NCBI RefSeq assembly: GCF_015706575.1
Contig: NW_024037076.1
Coordinates: 17,178,898 to 17,242,897, forward strand
Source of the DNA: Patiria miniata
Lineage: Eukaryota > Echinodermata > Asteroidea > Valvatida > Asterinidae
Length of the DNA: 64,000 nt
Reading direction: 5' to 3'
The position numbers and the translations under genes were made by a program. Positions 47,504 to 59,300 of this stretch are shown piece by piece. Numbering within the stretch: the stretch's first letter is position 1; each line of letters opens with the position of its first letter. The notes below the pieces were generated by a model. That model did no database searches. It saw only the letters and a program-made list of their open reading frames with translations, and was not told the origin of the DNA.

Positions 47504-48269
47504 CTATAAGTGATTCAAAACTCAGGCATCCAGCTTGTCTCTTAAAATTTAAAGGGGCCATGAAGTCAATTGTTCTTAGGAACATATTTTTGCAACTTTC
47601 TGCTCCTCTTAAATAAAAGAAAAATATTTGACATCCCTTTTGGGTTAATTTTGACAAGTGGACTTCTTCAAGCATTCCAGTTTTCCTTGCAAATGAGACA
47701 CTGTTCAGTTTAGGGTTTTTTTGTTCAAAGTGTGAACCCAAAAATTTGCTTATCGAAAATATTTTTGAGTACAGTTTGGCTAATTACTGCCATGTACTGA
47801 CACAACAAATCGCCAAAGAAAAGAAAATTTACGACAGTGAAATATCCGAAATTCTGGCAACTTTAGCTGTAACATTCCAGTTTCTGCCTGAAATGACATC
47901 ACACTTTTGCTCATGAATATGGAAATTTGCATTAGCATAAAAACCAAAAACGCACACAAATATCTTGAAAATGGCGAAACGAAATTGAAAATAGGGCAAG
48001 TAAATGGAAAACAAAGTTGCATTTCCAAGGATTGCATTACAAAAACTACACTGCATAGAAGACTGTCATTAAAGGGTTCCAAAAAATAATTGAAATTTAC
48101 AATGAAATAAAAAAGAAGAAAAAAAGAAGTTGTTTGCCCCCCCCCCCCTTACTGCTTTGCAATTGACTAACTCAAAGATCACACAGACATTTCTGGTATT
48201 TTTTGTGTGTACAATGTATATCACATTTATTGTACATTATCACAAACGTCTGGGCAAAGTACATACAAA

Positions 48270-48480
48270 TCATGTCAGAGGGTGAAATTAAACCAAAAAA
48301 TGCTTGGACAAAATCAACCAGCTCAATCCATTTTGGTCTATTACAATCCGAGTATAAAATTCCTTCATTCACGCATGCACTTGCAGAACAAAGTTTGACT
48401 ATAAAGCACACATCTTTTTGTCGGACCTATAATAGATAAATGATCAGATAAGTGTCCAATCGTAATTTCACCCTCTGTCA
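48270..48480. mobile_element. Small foldback element
   Basis: CATGTCAGAGGGTGAAATTA at the left pairs with AATTTCACCCTCTGTCATG at the right. Inner pairing is weaker. No ORF is credible here. Confidence 0.55.
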
Positions 48481-48700
48481 TGGCAGTATTTTGACAACTG
48501 AACTGCAGTGCTTTCTTTTAATAATAAAAGCCATATTTTTGTTGGAATACGTGTAGGTGCTAAAAAATAATTATGAGGAAAATATGAATGTGACACTCTA
48601 GCCCATTCAAACAAGTTGTGAGTTTCCTCCGAGTTTTTTTAGCTAGCTTAATTTTGTTCTATCTTACTGAAAAGCTTTTACATGTTTTTCCAGTTTCAGA

Positions 48701-48980
48701 GGGTAGTGTGGCCTAGTGGTTAGGGTTTGTGACTCATGATCAGAGGGTCAGGGGTTCGAATCCAGCTGCTGGTCAAATGTTGTGTCCTTGGGCCAGCCAC
48801 TTCACCCCCACTTGCCTCTCTCCACCCAGGAGTATAAATGGGTACTGGCATGAGCTGGGGAGTAACCTGCGATGGACTGGCATCCCATCCAGGGGGAGTA
48901 GAAATTATTCTTAGTCGTTTCATGCTACTGAAACCGGAGATAAACGCCGGCCTGATGGGCCACATTGGCTCGTGACAGAC
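48701..48980 (+). repeat. tRNA-derived SINE, family B
   Basis: The head GTAGTGTGGCCTAGTGGTTA has an A box (TGGCCTAGTGG), then GGGGTTCGAATCCAGC (B box). It ends near GGCCTGATGGGCCACATTGG. Related copies lie at 55963, 58437, 32616, 61190 and 23990. Confidence 0.8.
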
Positions 48981-50104
48981 TTTACTCTCTACTTGAGTTT
49001 CAGAAAACTTGTCATCAAATCACCTTTAATACGAATTTCATTGAAAGGGTGGGACACAAAAAGATGCACACTGAATGAAAACAAAAGCAAAACAATTACC
49101 TGTCACATAACACATCTAGTAAACATCATAAATCCATGATTTTTTAACTCTTTTAATTAAAGGTAATAATTATTCATATATCGTTCGTACTTGTAAGAGC
49201 ATTAAATACCAACAAAATGGGGCTTACCCATATTTTTCAAAGGACAAAGTTCTCAAAAAGTCCTCTTCTAACAACTCTTGGGCTTTTCTTGACCATGGGT
49301 CTCCAAAATTTGAAAATTCTCCATAAATAATAATTGGTTATAAACGTACTCAGGTGTTAGATTGGGGAAAGTGAAAAGTCCACGAAAAAAATCGGCTTAA
49401 GGTTTGAGCATCACCAAGAGCCCCTGATCAATGTACATGTAGGTTATATGGTATATGATTGTATTTAGCAGGGTACCTGAAGAAAACCTGATGGGGATTA
49501 GGCCAAAACAAAAAAGGCTTCGGTTTCAGGTGTGGAGCTTTTTTTTGTTCCCCTCCTTTTTTTGTCTTCAAATGTCGGCTGATGTTGCAGATGACGCTTC
49601 GATCCCCTTAAAAATCTCAAAAATATCCTTAGGGTGACCTCAGTAAGGCCATAAGGATTGAGAATTCTGCACCCACTTGCGATCTTGACTGACACAAACA
49701 TTCTTCGGGAAATTTGGATAGTCAAGACAAAAATCTGAGAAAACGGTTACGTCAGACCATATAGTGACATCGACATCGTGCAAGTGCTGCCAGGCTGGTC
49801 ATTAGTCTGCTCCCTTACATATTGCGCGCTAATTAAAAAATGTTTACAGGTTCTAGATACACTACCATCGCTCCCTCAGTCTGGCTTGAATCCAGACGCA
49901 CAATTACAAAATTACAACACCATCTGCAAATGGTGCCCACTAAAATTCAGTGCAAAATATACGGGAGTCCAGAGAGGCCACATGAAGCTTATAATCGATC
50001 ATAACCCCATCTAAAATCATGTTAAAATTGTGCAGCAGGATTCCAGTCAAACCAGTGAGTTTGGTGGTTTTGAGACATCATCTTACATTGAAAAAAAAAC
50101 CCTT

Positions 50105-50110
50105 TTTAAT
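50105..50110 (-). promoter_or_regulatory. Possible EIF3G poly(A) signal (ATTAAA)
   Basis: ATTAAA on the minus strand, about 190 nt after the proposed stop, followed by a T-rich stretch. No AATAAA was noticed nearer to the stop. This is weak evidence. Confidence 0.3.
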
Positions 50111-50295
50111 ATTGCTGACGCGCATGGCTATGGTGATGCGAGTGCAGACCAAAAACCAGAGACTTTTTTGGGCCTTAGGGTAAACAACATGTGACATAAT
50201 TATGACTAAGAACAATAACACCATCCTCAAGTGTGTGAGCGTTGAATCCAGTGAGACTTTGGTTGCTTTCGTTGGCCCACTTACGAAGCTTTCAT

Positions 50296-50320
50296 TTAAT
50301 GTTGTGCAGTACCTGAGGGC
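50296..50320 (-). CDS. EIF3G: EIF3G terminal coding exon (8 codons and stop)
   Basis: A strong acceptor (TTTTTCTATCACCAG) ends at 50321. The phase-2 splice completes Lys, then PSGTAQH and TAA at 50298-50296. The joined end VEWAKPSGTAQH resembles the vertebrate end VEWAKPSTN, which supports this exon over the read-through stop at 52731. Confidence 0.75.
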
Positions 50321-53300
50321 CTGGTGATAGAAAAACACAATAAAGAAGGTATTTATGATTCACTTTTGTTGGGGTTAGTTTTGAAAATGGAAACTGAAAT
50401 CAGGCAAAGTGAAGGCTCCATATGACTATGCTGAATAAACATAACCAGAGGTGACACATATTTCATGTTGGGTTTGACCTTTCACTGACATGATTTTTAT
50501 ACACACTTTATACTCGGTACTGCCTGAGGTCTTGCGAAACAATATTCAAGACGGCTCAAGCAGGACTCGAACCCATGACTTCCTATTGATCAGGGGCGTA
50601 GCAAGGTCATTTTGATTGGGGGGGGGTTCAAAATTTCTGGAAAAGGGCACTTGCACATCTGTGCTTAAATGTAGACACGTTTTGTTTTTCTCCGACACTT
50701 GGGGAGGGGGGGGGGCTGGTACTCATCTGTCAATGGGGGCGCTGTTTAAAACCGACAATTATGCACAATAACAGACAATTTATGGTGTTTTTCAGGGCGA
50801 TACATTTCAACAAATGGCATCCGTAACGGCCGATGGCACAAAAAGGCACACCTTTTTTTTTTTAACAAAAGGGCACTTGTTCAGGAAAAAAGGGCACTTG
50901 TTAACAAAAGAAGGGCACTCTTTCACAAATATTGGGGAGGGGTGGGTAAGTACTGGTGAAAAAAAGAGCAATTTTTCAAGATATTGGGGAGGGGGGGGTT
51001 GTTAAATACACCCCCCCCCCCTCCCAGCTTCGCCTATGTTGATGTAATGACTCTGCAGTCTGCATGCTAACTAAAAAGGACTTCCAAAGGAGTGATTTGG
51101 ATGTTTATCGGCAGCTGCTCACTGTTTCAGAAATACCCATCCAACAAACACTAGGCATTTTCTTAAAGGTCTTTTGCAGTTATCCAAAAAGTATCTGACA
51201 ACATGTTTTTCGAAAATCTTACTTGGTTTAAATATAGTAAATGTTAATAAACTCCCTGTGAACTTATTCTTTCTGGCAAACTGTCGTTTTGAAGAAAACA
51301 ACAAAAGAAGGTCATTTCCAAAGATGCGTCAAGTAACACATTTTTTGAAAATTCCGTTAGTAGTTGGTTTGTAATTCGGGAATCCATGAATGGGTGAAGG
51401 GCAAGCGTTGACACAATGTACATGCCCACAGGGTTGCTGTTATTCATCAGTTCAGTGCGTGACATCGCGTAGCTGCGATCAGCTGATTGAGAACGTGTCC
51501 CGGACGCTGATTTCAAGTGCAGTTCAAAACGTGACTCGCCAACTTTTGAAAGGAAACCGAGATCCCAGAGCATTGTTTTCTTGGTTAGTTGTTAAGTACC
51601 CGTCTTTAGATTTTGAGCCATTTTGTTGCTTCAAATGAGAAGAAAAAAAATGCACAAACCAGAAATGATCTACCCTACCTTTAAAGCTATAGTCCATCAT
51701 TTGTAATTAGTGCATTTTGTTCGTTTGAAGCAACAAAAGTGTTCAAAATCTAATGAAGGATACTGAACAACTAACCTGATGAAGTTTCAGCTAAGCTTCA
51801 GCTGTATATTCCGAGAAAAGCAGCATTCTAAGATCTCAATTTCAAATCAAAAGTTACTGAATCATGTTTTGAATAGTTTTGAATTGCAGCTATACGCGGC
51901 GTCGCGCACTGATCCGACGAATTATAACAACCGCGCGCTGCGCTGAATAACAAAACGAACTACTAATTTAAATTTTCCTACGGTGCTTCTTAAGAATCAC
52001 TGTTGGAAATACATTCTTTCGTTGATTACTTCAAAATGACAGCTTCCCAGAAAGAATAATTTCACAGGGAGTTTAGTTCCCTTACTATCTTTCAACCAAG
52101 TTTGTTTTTCAACAGTAATTACGCCAGTTACTTTTCGGATGGCTGCAAATGATGGACTATAGCTTTAAAGCAAACTTTGAAGTGTTATGAAGTGTCTAGT
52201 AATGCATAGCCTTTAGTCAAGGCGCACGTGCCTACCCGGACGCGTGGCGCCCCAGATTCTGGCACGAAAAAAGACCAGTCGAGTGGAGCTAATCATTATT
52301 CAATTTTTTCAAGTAATATGATCCATGCATGTATGCGGATATATATGACCTAATCACCACGAACAAGCCATTTTTGAGGTGATGACACGCACGCGCCCTC
52401 GAGCACGCGGGCCACACGCGTTCTAAAAAAACAAGACGTGTGCGCATTCACAACATGTCATGCAATATGCATAAAAATTTGTCTACTAAATCGGTAGACA
52501 AATGTAAAGAAAAGCATAAGCGCTCTCCACTAGCTCGTGCTTGTCTTTCTATGTGCTAGTTTTTTACGTGCCAGTATCCTGGGTGCGTCACATGTCCGGA
52601 TAAGCGCGTGGGACTTGACTAAAGGCTAAGTAATGCAAGGATGGACAGCCATGCTTCCAGTTTGTACAAATGATGATCAAAGAAGGTATGTTATTGTGAC
52701 TGTTAACTTGTGGAGTGCAACATGGGGTACTTACTTGGCCCATTCCACTTTCAGGATGAGATGATCGTACCCAAACCCTGACACACCACGGATGGCGTTC
52801 GCAGCACTATCTTTGCCGTGGAAATTGATGAAGGCGAAACCCTGTAAAAGAGGGGGTAACATTTGTGACCTACTGAGGAAAAATGAGGAATGTCCCCCAA
52901 AACCTCTTTTTGAGAAATCGACGCCTGAAGTCGGATATACTAGAAAAATCATGTCAAGATCGATATTGATTGTTTTGTATTTTTGAGTAGCCAAGGTATC
53001 CAAGATTCAAGCTATGCATTTTTGTTGCAAAAAAATACCCACAAAAGTGGAAAATCTGAAGAACGTTTTTCACTGCCGTTGGAGGCGCAATGGGTGTCTT
53101 TTTTTTTTTCAAAGCCGTTTTTCTCGAAATGAGGTTTGCGAAACTTGGCAGGACACTGCTGACGTTCCTGCGGCACATCTTTGGTATAAATTAATGTAAA
53201 AGCTACAGAAATAAATGTGGTATCAGTGGAAAGCAAATGTCGCTGTAATATGATGTAAACAACGTGAAAGGTCAAAGGTGGGGTTTATTCCTCATTATGC

Positions 53301-56300
53301 TATGGCAGGTCACATTTGTAGACAATTTGGAGATAATGAGTGTAAAATGATTCCTCGCATCGCAATGTTGAATTTTGTACCAATTTCAAGACACCAGACA
53401 ACTACATGTTTTCAATGTATCAGTCCTGTGTTTTGTAAAGTTCTTTGATGGGAATAGTTCCAGTAAACTATCCTGAGAATGTCTTTATAAAATAAGATAA
53501 TTGAAATGTCAACTGGCTTTAAAACCTTCAATACCAAAACCTGGAAAACCTTAGGGGGATCTCAATACAAAATAAAAATTTAAAACTAATTTGGAAACAA
53601 AAACCTTTTAAAAAATACACTGTAATTTTGAATAGAATTCTTTGTTGTTAGTTTCTGGCTTCCCAGCATTCTCCTAAATCTACCACTTACTGACACAAAC
53701 AGTATTTACCCAAGCCCTTCATTTTTCATTGTGTGATTTACATATCTTCGCTGCAGTGTAACAAGGTCGTAACTGGATTCTGCAACAAAGTCGTATCTCG
53801 CACAAATACGCTCCCTGCCACAAACGTCGTATCTCGACGTCCATTGACATTTTGTGTAAATCCGGGTTATTTTAAAGGGAAAATACAACAGTTGCAAACA
53901 TCGAAAATTAAAACTACCAAGTTGTTACGAAATACCTTACTAGGATGTTGGTAAATGACAGTCTAAAGCATCATGTAAAATGAGGGCACCTGGTGTGAAG
54001 TCATTTTCAATAAAAAAGCTACTTTTGTATGCTTTTCCAACGGTGGTCGGGCGACCACCGTTGGAAAAACCTGACTATTTTTTAACTACTGCTCCAAATT
54101 TACCATTTTTTTCAGTCCAAATATTTGTTTGCTATTGGTTCCATGTTCATGAACGGGTGCAGGCCAGATAGACTGGTTCCTTTACCTTACAATTTTCCGG
54201 CATTTTTTTTTATCCATTTCATCTTTAGTGGAGTCAGGGAACCAGACTACTTGAACTTTTTTTTTCCATGGTTTTTCCAGCATTTTCGAACACAAAACTT
54301 CAAACATGTCAGTGTAACAATATTTGATCTATTATACTAATCCCACAAATAGTTCATTCTGAAAATGACAGCAAAAGCCAATGATGTACATTCCCTTTAA
54401 GTGAGATATGACCTTTTGACATTCTAAAACTTGTGTTTCACGTAAATGCTACTTCAGGAGGTACATGTACGACCTTGATGCAATGACGCAACGATATGAC
54501 AGTGTGTAACACTGTTATGAAAAATATTCAATGAGATTTCATTTTTCCGAGTTGTAGGACAAAAAGTAGGAAAAAGTAGAAACTTCAAGGGAAAAGTAGG
54601 AAAAGTACGAATACTTGAAAGCCTGAGTAAGTTTAGCTTGATCAATCAAAGCGATTGTAAGTTGGGAAGGGTTATACCTTTGACCGGCCTGTGTTTTTGT
54701 CCATGGCTAGGTAGATGCGTTGAATGGGACCAAACGAGTGGAACAGGTCTTGCAGGTCGGCTTCGCGGGTATCCTCCGAGAGATTGGTCACGCGGATCGT
54801 GGTGCCCTGGTCTGTGTCAAGATGAAGAAATGAGCCAGAAAAATAGGTTTGAAGAATGTTGTAAAATGATGAAAGAAAATAAAATTTTGGTTTGGTGCTC
54901 AATCAAGTCATCCTGCCAAGCTCAAAGTTTAACCAAACCACTGAATGACATACAAGTCTTTTTTCTTAAATCTATCTCTGATGATGAAATCAAAATGTTC
55001 TTATATAAGTACTCATTTGACCACCAACGATTTTAGAGTTAGTTGAAAAAAATAACAATAACACTAGTACACAACGATTTCAGTGTAAGATGAAAATATA
55101 ACAATAACACTAGTAGTAGCACAGTGTCTTTTTAAGCATCAGTGCTGTGCATTTGTCTAATGATTAAGTGTATGATAATATAATGGTACGCAGATTTTAT
55201 GAATCCCCAAGAAATTTTGGCTTTTTGCACATCCTTGCCTGTTAACTCAGGATTTTGTGCTGACAAGTAGCACAGACGGTTTGCACTAGCGCTGTACAGA
55301 GTGAGTAAAAAAACGAAAGATTTCTTTCAGTACAAGAATCATTCAAATCACTCATGCACTTTTCAAGTTACGGCATTTTACCACCGTTTTAAAGTTCTGT
55401 CCACGGATCACTAAAAGGTGAGCGTTCTTTCAGTAAAACTTAAACAATTCACACACATCCTTATGTGATTTGTTTTCGTTTCGCTGAAAGAATACTTTCA
55501 TGTTGTACCTTTTTGTGATCTGTGGACAGAACTTTAAAACGGTGGTTGTGTTTAAAATTCCGTAACTTGAAATTTACATGAGTGATTTGAATGATTCTTG
55601 TACTAAAAGAAAGCTTATGAATTGGGCTTTCGTTTCCTAGATTGCTACATGCAGAACTTCACTAAAACAATGGTCCCGACATTTGGGTTTTGTTTTACTC
55701 GCCCTGTATACGGGATGGAGATCATACATGCAGAATTCCACGACTTAACAAAACTAATAAATTTGAGTGCTTGTGGGTCACTTTGGGGTCCTTGTCTGTG
55801 GTTACCTCTCTTCGAATCCATGGGAGTGACTTTTCTCTGACCCGATGCATCGCGAGCGCTGGGTGGGACGTATTTGCCTCCTCCAGCTCCGGCTGCCTTC
55901 TTAGCAGCATCTGCACCTGTGTAAATCAGGATAAATAATAACTAGTTGACTGATAATATATCAGAGCATGGGCGAGTGGTTAGGGTTTGGGACTCCTGAT
56001 CAGAGAGCTGGGGGTTCTAATTCAGCTGTTGGTTATTGTCCTTAGGCAAGCCACTTTATCCCAACTTGGCTCTCCTGCCTGATGTATGTAATTAGGTACC
56101 AGCATAAGCTGTAGGACTGGCATCACATCCAGGGGGAAAACACAGATTCTAAATCATTCCATTTTAGGGAGTGAACGAGAGCAATATTTAATTCATAAGA
56201 AACTTCAACCTATCACCACTGGTAATAAATTGTATTACACTGTGCTTAGTCACTGAAGAATCAATCCAACAATCAGTTTCGGGTGCTACATTGAGTAATA

Positions 56301-59300
56301 GGCGGGGTGGTTTCAGGTACTAAGGAAGTCTTCTTATCGAGTCCACTTCACAACAAGCTTGACTAAAGCGTCAATCCATATCTTACATGTACATGTAACT
56401 CATAGGTGCAATGGTCCAGATTTAGCCCATTCATTGGCACGTAAAAAAAAAATTTCAAGGTTATCGCGGAAAAAGTTGAGGGGGGGGGGACGGATTCCAC
56501 CCCCATCAACTTTTTCCGCGATAACCTTGAAATCCGATAACCTTGCGCATACCAAAAACATAAAAATGATACCAAAAACATAAATATCGGACCACAGGTT
56601 GCCGCACAGCGAAAAGTTTTCCGGCGCTATGCGCCGTGAAAACTGAATTTTCCCGTATACGTCGTGTACACAGAGCAGAATTGCCATTCGTACATATGAA
56701 TAATTAATTTGCCATAATTCCAAAACCCTTTGACCTATAGTCATGAAATCTCTTGCGTATGTTTATGAAGAGATGCTCTATGCATGTACTGAGTTTCAAA
56801 ATTTTTCGTCACTCGATGGCCGAGATCTTAGGGGGGGAGGGCAAAATCCCCCCCCCCCCTCGGCTAGTACTATCAGAAAGAACTGCCCAGCTAACAAGTG
56901 ACGGGGAGTTAGACAGTCAGTCAGTGAATGAATGAAATGGGTGTGAAGAGGACACTGGGCTCACCAAACAATAACATAAAAAGATTCTTTAGCCCTAACC
57001 GCCCTGAATCCTTCAAAATCCTCTTTGCCAAAGTGGATGAATTTGGAGGATTGAGGTTACATGGCAAAAGTGCGTTACTGATTTCATAGGATGCACTTTG
57101 TCAAGGTCTTGGGCCGGACCTTTTGTTGTTTTTGCTCAGCCATGCATAAATACAGGCCTGGATTATGCTTGAAATCCTCCGTACTGCTCCAGGATGTCTC
57201 TGACCAAGCCCCAACACATTGACAGTCACTGCCGCAAGTTTTTGCAGGATTCAGGCAGTGGTTACCCCTCCACGGACCACATTCAAGAAATAATGGAGGA
57301 ATTTGCAGGATTGAGGCTATATGCTATTTTTCCATGAGGCCAATTGGAGGATTGTGCAGGATTGAGGCTACATCCTAGCAAAAAGGCCTAGGGAGTTAGG
57401 GTTAACCCTAAAAGGGCGGATTCCGGCCCCCCCCCCCTCCTTCAACTTTTTCCGCGATAACCTTGAACAAAATTTTTTTCGCACCCCGAGCTGTTTTGAC
57501 TTTTTAGCCTCGAGCCTTGCGCATCTTTTGATACCAAAAACATAAAAATCGGACCACAGGTTGCTGCGCAGCGAGAAATTTTCCAGCGCCACGCGCCGTG
57601 AAAACTGAATTTTCCCGTATACGTCGTGTACACAGAGCAGAATTGCCATTCGTACATGTACATATGAATAATTAATTAGCCCCCCGGCTGAGAGATGGTC
57701 AAAATAACCCGGCCCTTTTAGGGTTAATATCACAGAAGTTTTCAAAGCATGAAATCTGATGAAAAGTCAAAGTCTAGCAGGCCGCAATTATTTTTTGCAG
57801 CAACCAAGTATAGTCAATGACAATAATGCATATCCAGAGCCATGAATCAGCTTGATCAGGAAAAAAATAAAATCATTTCACCAATCATTAGGACTTGATT
57901 AAACACAATTTCAGAAGGAAAACTCAATTCGGGGGGGGGGGGGGGGATGTAAAATTTCTGGGAAATCGAACTCCAAACCTGCGGCATTTTGACCAGTGAA
58001 CTTAGCTTAATAGCAGGCCACAATTCTACCATGATCTCCAACGGCAATTTAAATATATAACGTTATTTCAACGTTATATCTCATATATAATTCAATCAAT
58101 CTAGGATATGTTTCACGCATGGGTATTAAGGTAAATAACTGTACTAGCCCTCAGAAGAAAAATTCGACAGCGGGCCATGTATTCTTACTTTCATCTGCCC
58201 CCTCTGCTCCATCAGCCCCGCCCCCTTGGAGGAGCTTCTCTTGCAGGGGTTCCAGCGAGTCCTTGTAAGGACACTTGGTGGTCCAGTGGTCGCCTTTGCA
58301 GACCCGGCACATGACCAGTCGCTGGCTCTGCAGTTTCTTCAGGGCGTCGTCTTCTTGCTGGTTGGTGCCGTCCTGGGTGTGAGAACGAGAAAGCAAGTCC
58401 AAAATCAGAGGCCGAACTTCTACATACTAAGTAAGTCTGGCACGAGCCAATATGGCCCATCAGGCCGGCGTTTATCCACTTCCTTAGCATGAAATGACTG
58501 AGAATATTTCTATTCCCCCTGGATGGGATGCTGGTCCTTCGCAGGTTACTCCCAAGCTAATGCCGATACCCATTTACACTCCTGGGTGGAGAGAGGCAAG
58601 TGGGGGTGAAGTGCCTTGCCTAAGGACTCAATTATGATCAACAGCTGGATTTGAACCCCTGACCCTCTGAGCATGAGTTACGAAACCAAACAAATACGGC
58701 AACACTAAAACATTAAAACACAAAACGTTCGACAACACGCTTAGCTGCCAACATTTCAAAATCCCAATTAGTAATCAACCCGCGCGGTCATTTTCAACTT
58801 CTCGTTTTATTACAAGCTTTACCAACATCGAGTACAGGTACATGGTTTACATGTACACATACATGTGCATACCCTTCTTGTTGTGAATAATAATGTACTG
58901 TAGGCCAAAAGATAATTTAAAAAAAAAAAAATTAAAAATTAAAAAAAAAAAAAAAAAAAAAAATTAAATTAATTTTGTTTTAATGTCTGTATTTGTTTGA
59001 TGAAGTCAAATAAATAATAACATCAATAACATGTGCGCATATTTTTTTGGAGATGCATGCTATCGATGTTGAGTTTCGAGTTCGTATCATGGTTTTACAC
59101 ACAATGATCTATGGCCACCGTATGCAATAGAAATATCCCGCCAACATACCTTGCAAACGCATGCTGATTTATCTTTTCTGTCCGTTGTGACAAACTCAAA
59201 CTCTATTACCAATTATTCCAACCATACTCTTATTAAATTCCATGATTAAAATCTCGAACTGATGGGTCTCATCCCGGCAATAAGTGACCAAATGTGCTCA

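Larger units (their letters stand above)
47504..50104. other. Intergenic region between EIF3G and receptor A
   Basis: Apart from the foldback at 48270 and the SINE at 48701 it is AT-rich with simple tracts (C-run at about 48138). The weak EIF3G poly(A) signal is at its right edge. No exon was found. Confidence 0.5.

Noticed and set aside
48701..48775. Possible tRNA gene with good A and B boxes
   Set aside because: Sequence continues into a shared SINE body found at five other places in the window, and no full cloverleaf forms.
52731..52733. TAA as the EIF3G stop codon
   Set aside because: It overlaps a perfect GTAAGT donor, and a phase-matched exon at 50296-50320 restores the expected C-terminal AKPS motif.
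57368..57745. 125-codon minus-strand ORF as a transposon protein
   Set aside because: It covers a short non-autonomous element with inverted ends. The translation has no transposase features and shares frames with its decayed relatives only by chance.
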